DNA from: Oscillospiraceae bacterium
GTDB lineage: Bacteria > Bacillota > Clostridia > Oscillospirales > Acutalibacteraceae
Assembly: GCA_015066105.1 (NCBI GenBank)
Contig: SVOY01000021.1
Span: forward strand, 1 to 32,254
Length of the DNA: 32,254 bases
Reading direction: 5' to 3'
Each line of letters starts with the position of its first letter. The stretch's first letter is position 1. The notes under the pieces were generated by a model. That model worked only from the letters and a program-made list of their open reading frames with translations. It ran no database searches and had not been told where the DNA came from. Positions 26,466 through 32,254 of this stretch are shown here, in pieces. The position numbers and the translations under genes are program-made.

Positions 26466-27041
26466 GTGATTATACTTTTTTTGCTTTGCGCATTCCGCAG
26501 CGGCTCGGACAGATACTATCTGAAAAAAGCGGCCGGCTTAAGGTCGGGCGGAGGCGACGTGCTTTTTTACTTAAGACCAAAAAAGATTGCAGCCCTTATT
26601 GCTTTTAATCTGTGCTTTTATGCGCTTAAGCTTACTTTGCTGATTTTCTCCTTTCTGCCTTTTTTACTCTGCCTTTTTGCCGTTTTATATTCGGGCGGGC
26701 AGGGGAGTGTGTCTCTCAGCCTTTTCAGAATTTATCTTTTTACGGGGCTTTTGCTTTTTATTTTCGGCACGGTTTTCTTTTTGCGGCTTAATTCCTTTCT
26801 GTTTGCCGCAAGGTATTGCTTTGTCTCGGGAAATTATACAAGCATAAAAGGTCTCTTCCGTTTTTCTTACGGGTGTATGCAGGGTAACCGCAAACGGGTT
26901 TTCATAAGAAAGCTATCCTTTATACCCTGGTTTATCTCCTGCGTTTTTCTTCTGCCCATCGGCTTTGTAAGAGGCTATTATCATCAGTCTATGGCTGACA
27001 TTGCTGCCGATTTGATTAGAAAGCATTTACAAAAGCTCTGA
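26466..27041 (+). CDS. Small multi-pass membrane protein, unknown
   Basis: This protein has about 191 residues if translation begins at GTG 26466, which has GGAAGAGAGG 8 bases upstream. A TTG at 26424 would add 14 residues but has no ribosome binding site and sits close to the preceding terminator. Three or four hydrophobic segments are seen: IIAALIAFNLCFY-type, LLIFSFLPFLLCLFAVLY, IYLFTGLLLFIFGTVFFL and LSFIPWFISCVFLLPIGFV. Positively charged loops (KGLFRFSYGCMQGNRKRVFI) lie between the last two. I do not recognise the family. Confidence 0.65.
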   Translation: MIILFLLCAFRSGSDRYYLKKAAGLRSGGGDVLFYLRPKKIAALIAFNLCFYALKLTLLIFSFLPFLLCLFAVLYSGGQGSVSLSLFRIYLFTGLLLFIFGTVFFLRLNSFLFAARYCFVSGNYTSIKGLFRFSYGCMQGNRKRVFIRKLSFIPWFISCVFLLPIGFVRGYYHQSMADIAADLIRKHLQKL

Positions 27042-27054
27042 AATCTGATATTAT
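27026..27054 (+). promoter_or_regulatory. Promoter of the 110-residue gene
   Basis: TTTACA (27026-27031), 17-base spacer, TATTAT (27049-27054) preceded by TGA. It overlaps the 3' end of the membrane-protein gene. Confidence 0.6.
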
Positions 27055-27085
27055 ATATACAATAAAAGTAAAAGGAAGAAATAAA

Positions 27086-27418
27086 ATGGAAAAAAGAGAA
27101 GTTTTTGTACCGCTTATGTCGTGGCTTATCGGCGGCTCAAGAATAGGCGGCAGCTATAATACCTATACAGGCTCAATCGGCACAGACCCGTTAAAGGGTG
27201 CCTTCGGTCAGCGGATTTTCAATTACCGTATCTGCATTGAAAAAAACGAAGAGGATACCGAGTATATCCACACTGCGGTTTATTACGGTATGAGCTGCTA
27301 CGAAAGTCAGAACGAGGATGAAATAAAGAAAAATCTTTTCGAGCTCACCGAGGAAGGTATGCAGCAGCTTGAGGCTTATCTTAATAAAGAGGCGGACAGC
27401 TTCTTTGCCCGGGAGTAA
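27086..27418 (+). CDS. Small hypothetical protein
   Basis: This 110-residue soluble protein of unknown family starts MEKREVFVPLMSWLIGGSRI with a Gly/Tyr/Thr-rich segment (GGSYNTYTGSIGTDP), then a mixed alpha/beta part (FNYRICIEKNEEDTEYIHTA) and an acidic C-terminal helix. Its ATG follows AAAGGAAG. No catalytic motif is visible. It is separated from the pot genes by a structured gap and a new promoter, so no functional link to polyamine transport is implied. Confidence 0.7.
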   Translation: MEKREVFVPLMSWLIGGSRIGGSYNTYTGSIGTDPLKGAFGQRIFNYRICIEKNEEDTEYIHTAVYYGMSCYESQNEDEIKKNLFELTEEGMQQLEAYLNKEADSFFARE

Positions 27419-27438
27419 GCAGTAAAAACTTTTTTTGA

Positions 27439-27534
27439 GAATTTTGGCGAAAAACGGAGAAAATAAAAGCTTTTAAGAGCTTTGCAATTTTTGTCCCGTT
27501 TTTCGCCTTGAATTTTAACGAAAAATGCGAAAAA
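27439..27534. promoter_or_regulatory. Inverted and direct repeats upstream of potA
   Basis: GGCGAAAAACGG (27446-27457) and CCGTTTTTCGCC (27496-27507) are perfect 12-bp inverted repeats enclosing AAAGCT/AGCTTT (27466-27471, 27478-27483). A third, degenerate direct copy, GAATTTTAACGAAAAATG (from 27510), matches GAATTTTGGCGAAAAACG (from 27439). The cluster ends just before the potA -35. Confidence 0.55.
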
Positions 27535-27538
27535 ACTG

Positions 27539-27567
27539 TTGACATTTGCTGATTTTTGTTCTATATT
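27539..27567 (+). promoter_or_regulatory. potABCD promoter
   Basis: TTGACA (27539-27544), 17-base spacer, TATATT (27562-27567). Confidence 0.8.
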
Positions 27568-27676
27568 TTCTTTAATGATATAAGGGGGTTACTGCGTAAA
27601 AATACGTATGCTTTCTCCTTACTTGATATTCGGACGCGTACAGGGCTTGACTCTGTGCAGGGAAAGGGGTTTATAT

Positions 27677-28798
27677 ATGGGAAACGGTGTAATCATTGAA
27701 CTGCAGAATATATCCAAAAAGTACGATGATGAAATAATTCTTGACAACATCAACCTCAGCATCAGGGATAAGGAATTTATGACCTTCCTCGGTCCTTCCG
27801 GCTGCGGCAAAACTACTACTCTCAGAATTATCGCAGGCTTTCTTGAGGCTGATAACGGTCAGGTTATTTTTGAAGGTAAGGATATAAACAATCTTCCTCC
27901 GCACAAAAGGCAGGTCAACACCATTTTCCAGAGGTATGCCCTTTTTCCGCACCTTAACGTTTATGATAATATAGCCTTCGGTCTTCGTGTTAAGAAGATG
28001 AAGGAAAAGGATATAAGCAAAAAAGTAAAGGAAATGCTTGAGCTTGTCAATCTCAAGGGCTTTCAGAAGAGAAACATTGCCTCTCTTTCCGGCGGTCAGC
28101 AGCAGCGCGTTGCCATTGCAAGAGCTCTTGCCGTTGAGCCCCGTGTGCTTTTGCTTGACGAGCCCCTCGGCGCACTTGACCTTAAGCTTCGCAAGGATAT
28201 GCAGGTTGAGCTTAAGAATATCCAGAAGCGTATGGGCATCACCTTTATTTACGTCACTCACGACCAGCAGGAGGCTCTTTCAATGAGCGACACCGTTGTT
28301 GTTATGAATGACGGTAAAATTCAGCAGATAGGCTCTCCCATTGATATTTACAATGAGCCGAAGAACGCCTTCGTTGCAGACTTTATCGGTGAAAGTAATA
28401 TTCTTGACGGCGTTATGCTTGATGACTTCAAGGCCAAGTTTTCCGGTGCCGTATTCCAGTGCCTTGACAAAGGCTTTGCCGTTAATGAGTCTGTTGATAT
28501 TGTTGTGCGCCCCGAGGACGTTGACGTTGTACCCTACGGCGAGGGAACAATCAGCGGTGTGATTACCTCAAACACCTTCAAGGGCGTACACTTTGAAATG
28601 ATTGTTGATATTGATAACTTCAAGTGGATGATACAGACCACGGATTATTATCCCGTCGGCACAAAAATCGGCATAGTAATCGAGCCCGATGCAATCCACG
28701 TTATGAAGAAGAGTGAATACTCGGGTATGTACGGCGACTACAGCTCCTTCAGTGATGAGCTTGAGCGCCTTTCAGATGTTACCGAAGAGGAGGAGTGA
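27677..28798 (+). CDS. potA: Spermidine/putrescine ABC transporter ATP-binding protein PotA
   Basis: This 373-residue ATPase has Walker [10 protein letters not shown] (39-47), the Q-loop glutamine in [10 protein letters not shown], signature LSGGQQQR (137-144), Walker B VLLLDEP (157-163) and the switch His195 in [10 protein letters not shown]-terminal TOBE-like domain follows from about residue 240 ([10 protein letters not shown]). The start is ATG 27677 with GGAAAGGGG 7 bases upstream. It powers uptake through PotB and PotC. It is first of potABCD, with three bases to potB. Polyamine specificity follows from gene order and PotD; related thiamine or spermidine-like substrates cannot be excluded. 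Confidence 0.93.
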   Translation: MGNGVIIELQNISKKYDDEIILDNINLSIRDKEFMTFLGPSGCGKTTTLRIIAGFLEADNGQVIFEGKDINNLPPHKRQVNTIFQRYALFPHLNVYDNIAFGLRVKKMKEKDISKKVKEMLELVNLKGFQKRNIASLSGGQQQRVAIARALAVEPRVLLLDEPLGALDLKLRKDMQVELKNIQKRMGITFIYVTHDQQEALSMSDTVVVMNDGKIQQIGSPIDIYNEPKNAFVADFIGESNILDGVMLDDFKAKFSGAVFQCLDKGFAVNESVDIVVRPEDVDVVPYGEGTISGVITSNTFKGVHFEMIVDIDNFKWMIQTTDYYPVGTKIGIVIEPDAIHVMKKSEYSGMYGDYSSFSDELERLSDVTEEEE

Positions 28799-28801
28799 TA
28801 A

Positions 28802-29629
28802 ATGAAAAAAAGCTCCCTTATGAAAAAGCTGACCGCCGCACCTTATCTTGTGTGGTCCGCAATTTTCATTATAGTTCCCCTTATCTTCGTGCTGATTTAT
28901 TCGGTAACCGACGGTAACGGTAACTTCACCCTTGAATATATTTCAGATATAGGCAAGTATAAGGATGTTATGCTCAACTCCATCTGGCTGGGCTTTATCG
29001 CCACCGTTATAAGCCTTGTAATTGCTTATCCTCTTGCGTATATAATGGCAAGAACAACTGCAAACGTTCAGCGTACAATGATGATTCTCGTTATGCTTCC
29101 CATGTGGATGAATCTGCTTATAAGAACCTATTCAATGATGATTATTATGCAGGATACGGGTATTATCAATTCCGTGCTGACTTCCCTCAATCTTCCCACG
29201 CTTCATATGATTAACACCCAGGGCGCAGTTGTGCTCGGTATGGTTTACAACTATATCCCTTATATGATTCTGCCTCTTTATTCAATTATGGCTAAGATGG
29301 ATATGAATCTTATCGAGGCGGCAGGCGACCTCGGTGCAAACAAATTCATCACCTTTAAGGATATTATCCTGCCTCTTACACTTCCCGGTATTGCATCGGG
29401 CTTTACAATGGTGTTTGTGCCCTCGGTTTCAACCTTCTATATTTCAAAAAAGCTTGGCGGCAACACCTTTTCACTTATCGGTGACGTAATTGAAATGCAG
29501 TTCAAGTCTGCAAACAACTATAATCTCGGTGCGGCACTTTCACTTGTGCTTATGGTGCTTATTATCATCTGTATGATGGTTATGAACCGCTTTACCGGTG
29601 ACGACGATGACGGAGGTGTGCTGATATGA
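28802..29629 (+). CDS. potB: Spermidine/putrescine ABC transporter permease PotB
   Basis: This 275-residue inner-membrane permease has six hydrophobic segments, starting APYLVWSAIFIIVPLIFVLIY-like after a short basic N-terminus. The cytoplasmic EAA loop, which docks on PotA, reads EAAGDLGANKFITFKDIILP. It has the usual size and MetI-like permease layout. Its stop overlaps the potC start by four bases (ATGA), so it is translationally coupled. The C-terminus is acidic (TGDDDDGG). Confidence 0.93.
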   Translation: MKKSSLMKKLTAAPYLVWSAIFIIVPLIFVLIYSVTDGNGNFTLEYISDIGKYKDVMLNSIWLGFIATVISLVIAYPLAYIMARTTANVQRTMMILVMLPMWMNLLIRTYSMMIIMQDTGIINSVLTSLNLPTLHMINTQGAVVLGMVYNYIPYMILPLYSIMAKMDMNLIEAAGDLGANKFITFKDIILPLTLPGIASGFTMVFVPSVSTFYISKKLGGNTFSLIGDVIEMQFKSANNYNLGAALSLVLMVLIIICMMVMNRFTGDDDDGGVLI

Positions 29630-30468
29630 AAAGTAAAATGCCTCCCTTGTCAAAATTCTATGTTGCCCTGATGCTGCTGTTTCTTTATGCGCCGATTGTG
29701 GTAATGATAATCTTCTCCTTTAACGAGAGTGCAAGCACGGGCGTTTTCACCGGATTTTCTCTTCGCTGGTATGAGTCGCTTCTGAATGATGAGGCAACAA
29801 TTAAGGCCTTCCGCAACACCCTTGTTCTTGCCGTGTCCTCATCGGCTGTTGCAACGGTAATGGGTACCGCGGCGGCTGTTGGTATAAACACCTTTAAAAA
29901 CAAACACATCAAAAGCCTTACAATGGGCGTGACAAATATTCCTATGATGAACCCGGAAATCGTTACGGGTATCTCAATGATGCTGCTTTTCATTTTCTGT
30001 GCAAAGCTTATCGGCAAAAATGATGCTCTCGGCTTCGGTACAATGCTTATTGCGCACATTACCTTTAACCTGCCTTACGTAATTCTGTCGGTGCTGCCCA
30101 AGCTGCGTCAGCTTGATAAGTACCTTCCCGAGGCGGCAATGGATTTGGGCTGTACTCCCGTACAGAGCTTTTTCAAGGTGGTGCTTCCCTCAATTTCAAC
30201 GGGTATTCTTTCCGGTCTTATGATGAGCTTTACCCTGTCGCTTGATGACTTTGTCATCAGCTACTTTACACAGGGCCCCTCCTTTGAGACTCTGCCTATC
30301 AGAATTTTCTCAATGACCAAAAAGAGAGTTACGCCCGATATGTACGCTCTTTCCACAATTATTTTTGTTGCAATACTTCTTCTGCTTGTGCTTCTTAATG
30401 TGTCACAGTTTTACGGTGATAAAAAAATGAGCAACAAGCTCAACAAGGGAAAGGGGGCAGGAAAATGA
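29626..30468 (+). CDS. potC: Spermidine/putrescine ABC transporter permease PotC
   Basis: This 280-residue permease, partner of PotB, has six hydrophobic segments and the EAA loop EAAMDLGCTPVQSFFKVVLP. The family motif FSLRWYESLL near residue 45 and SLDDFVISYFTQGP near residue 205 are typical of PotC. It overlaps potB and potD by four bases each (ATGA type), showing a tightly coupled operon. Confidence 0.93.
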   Translation: MKSKMPPLSKFYVALMLLFLYAPIVVMIIFSFNESASTGVFTGFSLRWYESLLNDEATIKAFRNTLVLAVSSSAVATVMGTAAAVGINTFKNKHIKSLTMGVTNIPMMNPEIVTGISMMLLFIFCAKLIGKNDALGFGTMLIAHITFNLPYVILSVLPKLRQLDKYLPEAAMDLGCTPVQSFFKVVLPSISTGILSGLMMSFTLSLDDFVISYFTQGPSFETLPIRIFSMTKKRVTPDMYALSTIIFVAILLLLVLLNVSQFYGDKKMSNKLNKGKGAGK

Positions 30469-31679
30469 GAAAAATCCTTTTTCTTGTAGCTCTTTCTGTG
30501 CTTCTTTGCCTTACGGTCTTCAGTGCATCCGCTTATGAAAACGAGGAGTATTATAAGGGCAGTGAGGGCACAACAATCAATGTTTTCAACTGGGGTGAAT
30601 ATATTTCCGATACCTATGAGGACGGACTTGTTGATGTTAATGCCGAGTTTGAAAAGCTTACGGGCATCAAGGTCAACTACGTCACCTATGAAAGCAACGA
30701 GGATATGTATCCAAAAATCAAAAACGGCGGCGCAAGCTATGACATTATAATTCCCTCTGACTATATGATTGAAAGAATGATTTCAGAGGATATGCTGCTT
30801 GAAATTGACGTAAGCTCTCTGCCGAATTATAAGTATATTTCCGAGGATTACAGGAATATGTACTACGACCCGGAAAGCAAGTTTTCCGTGCCCTATAATG
30901 TGGGTATGGTCGGCCTTATCTATAACACAAAAATGGTGGAGGAAAGGCCGACGAGCTGGACTGCCTTATGGGACGAGAGGTATGCGGGTAAAATTCTTAT
31001 GATTGATAATCCCCGTGATGCCTTTGCCGTGGCACAGAAGATTCTTGGCTACTCTCTCAATTCCACCGATGAGAAGGAGCTTGCCGACGTTGCTCAGCTG
31101 CTCGTTGAGCAGAAGCCGCTTTTGCAGGGCTATGTAATGGACGAGATTTTTAACAAGATGGAAAGCGGCGAGGCGGCTATGGTGCCTTACTATGTAGGCG
31201 ACTATGTGCTGATGAAGCAGGTTAACCCCGACCTCGACTTCGTTTATCCCGAGGAGGGCGTGAACATTTTTGTTGATGCCGTTTGTATTCCCAAGGGAGC
31301 TCAGAATTACGAGGCGGCGGTAAAGTATATCAACTTTCTGCTTGACCCGGAGATTGCACTGAGCAATGCTCTTTACATCGGTTACGCAACTCCCAACACG
31401 GGTGTGCTCGAGCATCCCGACTATGCTGAAATGAGGGAGAGCAAATACCTCTATCCTTCAGAGGATGAAATGCCCGATGTGGAGTATTTCCGTAATCTTC
31501 CTCAGGAAACGCTTCTGATGTTTTCCGATTTGTGGAATCAGATAAGAATCCACGGTACCGATAACACGCATATTTATATCGGCTTCGGTGTTGTTGCGGC
31601 TGTAGCCGTCGGCTTTGCCGTTAAAAAGGCGATAACAAGAAGACGCAGGGAATATTGGTACGACTTCCCGGAAGCATAA
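30465..31679 (+). CDS. potD: Spermidine/putrescine-binding protein PotD, C-terminally anchored
   Basis: This 404-residue solute-binding protein has a Sec signal (KILFLVALSVLLCLTVFSASA) but no lipobox cysteine. The body matches PotD: INVFNWGEYISDTYEDGLV, YDIIIPSDYMIERM, VPYNVGMVGLIYNTK, PTSWTALWDERYAGKILM and VDAVCIPKGAQN. Aromatic and acidic residues in these blocks form the polyamine pocket in known structures. Unusually, the C-terminus carries a hydrophobic helix (IYIGFGVVAAVAVGFAV) followed by KKAITRRRR. It therefore appears to be held to the membrane by a C-terminal transmembrane anchor rather than by a lipid. It ends the potABCD operon. Confidence 0.92.
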   Translation: MRKILFLVALSVLLCLTVFSASAYENEEYYKGSEGTTINVFNWGEYISDTYEDGLVDVNAEFEKLTGIKVNYVTYESNEDMYPKIKNGGASYDIIIPSDYMIERMISEDMLLEIDVSSLPNYKYISEDYRNMYYDPESKFSVPYNVGMVGLIYNTKMVEERPTSWTALWDERYAGKILMIDNPRDAFAVAQKILGYSLNSTDEKELADVAQLLVEQKPLLQGYVMDEIFNKMESGEAAMVPYYVGDYVLMKQVNPDLDFVYPEEGVNIFVDAVCIPKGAQNYEAAVKYINFLLDPEIALSNALYIGYATPNTGVLEHPDYAEMRESKYLYPSEDEMPDVEYFRNLPQETLLMFSDLWNQIRIHGTDNTHIYIGFGVVAAVAVGFAVKKAITRRRREYWYDFPEA

Positions 31680-31689
31680 AAAAATAATC

Positions 31690-31742
31690 AATGTTCTTTT
31701 GATTCCTTTTCTGGCAAGAAAAGGAATGCCCGACCGGCGAGG
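31690..31742. repeat. Intergenic hairpin repeat, copy 2
   Basis: TGTTCTTTTGATT, arms ATTCCTTTTCT (31702-31712) and AGAAAAGGAAT (31717-31727), then GCCCGACCGGCGAGG. It matches the copy at 20045-20096; compensating changes (TAC to TCC and GTA to GGA) keep the stem paired. Confidence 0.65.
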
Positions 31743-31772
31743 TTACAATAAAACATTTATATATCATAAAAG

Positions 31773-31817
31773 ACCTTACGGTATATCGCCCGTCGGCGAA
31801 AAGCCGTAGGGTTTTTG
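31773..31817 (+). terminator. potABCD terminator
   Basis: ACCTTACGG (31773-31781) pairs with CCGTAGGGT (31804-31812) with one G.U, enclosing CGCCCGTCGGCG, and is followed by TTTTTGTTTT. Confidence 0.75.
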
Positions 31818-32004
31818 TTTTATATGTAAAGAATGTTCTTTCTTTAGATTCTTTTGTATATCTACATATAGATAAAAGAAGAGAAAACTACTGCTTACCC
31901 CAATATATAGTTGCTAAAAGGAAGCAAAACACAAAAACACACGGCTGAGTGTGTATAAAGAGACCGGATTGTGCATTTTATCTGAATTTTTTTGCCGAAA
32001 ACTG
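31818..32004. other. AT-rich non-coding gap before the rRNA promoters
   Basis: No gene is seen. It holds weak dyads, including ACACAC-GGCTGA-GTGTGT (31937-31954) and a TATCTA/TAGATA dyad near 31858-31873. Its A/T richness next to P1 may act as an upstream element for the rRNA promoters. Confidence 0.4.
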
Positions 32005-32033
32005 TTGACAAAGACGGGAATAGGTGATAATAT
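32005..32033 (+). promoter_or_regulatory. rRNA operon promoter P1
   Basis: TTGACA (32005-32010), 17-base spacer, TAATAT (32028-32033) with TGA before it (extended -10). Confidence 0.85.
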
Positions 32034-32116
32034 ATGCAAGCATTCTTTGAGGGGAGACCCGAGAGGGAGGCTGAAATAAGCCCTTGAAAAAAACTAAAAA
32101 AAGTTTGAAAAAAGGG

Positions 32117-32145
32117 TTGACAAAGGGTGTGCGTTGTGGTATACT
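32117..32145 (+). promoter_or_regulatory. rRNA operon promoter P2
   Basis: TTGACA (32117-32122), 17-base spacer, TATACT (32140-32145). It lies 112 bases downstream of P1, the tandem spacing usual for rRNA operons. Confidence 0.88.
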
Positions 32146-32240
32146 CTCTGAGCTGTCTCAAAAAAAGGCAGCAGATTGGACCTTGAAAATTAAACAACGA
32201 GATAAGAAAAGGAACCCGAGATTCGATGGTTAAGATACCA
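32146..32240 (+). other. rRNA leader with boxA-like antitermination sequence
   Basis: A stem GCTGTC/GGCAGC (32152-32157, 32167-32172) precedes GGACCTTGAAAATTAAACA (32178-32196), which resembles the boxA/leader sequence of Firmicute rRNA operons. A GATGGT/ACCATC hairpin (32225-32242) lies at the 5' edge of 16S. Confidence 0.7.
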
Positions 32241-32254
32241 TCAACGAAGAGTTT
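32241..32254 (+). rRNA. rrs: 16S ribosomal RNA, first bases only
   Basis: The window ends in CAACGAAGAGTTT, the universal start of 16S rRNA. By alignment with the E. coli 5' end, the mature RNA begins at about 32241. The gene continues beyond the window. Confidence 0.85.

Noticed and set aside
27671..28261. Minus-strand open frame (196 residues) opposite potA
   Set aside because: It mirrors the conserved ATPase sequence and has no promoter or known domain; it is a shadow frame.
31497..31514. LPQET in PotD as a sortase signal
   Set aside because: A sorting signal needs LPxTG; here the order is LPQETL, it is internal, and the hydrophobic helix lies too far downstream.

Overview
This window looks like chromosomal DNA from an endospore-forming Firmicute of class Clostridia, probably a gut-type member of the Oscillospirales/Ruminococcaceae. 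That inference rests on a complete Spo0A, a cotJABC spore-coat operon, AAAGGAGG-type ribosome binding sites, a ferredoxin-linked 2-oxoacid oxidoreductase and a lysine/threonine-rich Fn3 surface-protein tail typical of these bacteria. No similarity search was run, so family calls come from motifs, length and gene order.

Layout. 1-383: the 3' end of a surface protein with an Fn3-like domain. 590-1691 (minus): cotJA-cotJB-cotJC. 1992-8510 (plus): two tandem paralogous AMP-forming acyl-CoA synthetase-like genes, each with its own promoter, then a four-subunit 2-oxoacid:ferredoxin oxidoreductase (vorD-B-A-C order) and a small 73-residue protein. 8637-11987: a secreted metallophosphoesterase and a membrane-embedded M28 peptidase, separated by a highly structured inverted-repeat element. 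12281-20145: rpoB-rpoC as a free-standing unit with its own promoter and a structured leader, not attached to rplJL or to rpsL-rpsG-fusA. 20146-21178: a repeat-rich block with a long-hairpin RNA candidate and one orphan gene, bounded by two ~107-bp direct repeats. 21179-21946 (minus): spo0A with two perfect 0A boxes upstream. 22280-25510: a membrane protein, a TrmN6/YabB-type methyltransferase, rsmI and a membrane-anchored helical protein. 25594-27418: a Thr-rich lipoprotein, a membrane protein and a small orphan protein. 27677-31679: potABCD polyamine importer. 31680-32254: a repeat, a terminator and the tandem promoters and leader of an rRNA operon; the window stops in the first bases of 16S rRNA.

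How the parts may work together. The most suggestive unit is 1.9-8.5 kb. The ligases would turn a carboxylic acid into its acyl-CoA, and the ferredoxin-dependent oxidoreductase interconverts acyl-CoA + CO2 with a 2-oxoacid. Together they could carry out reductive carboxylation of branched-chain or aryl acids into amino-acid precursors, or run the other way as amino-acid fermentation. The other genes are mostly housekeeping (transcription, rRNA/tRNA modification, polyamine uptake) and sporulation. The intergenic DNA is unusually rich in inverted repeats, and many of the predicted promoters carry an extended -10 (TGn) element.
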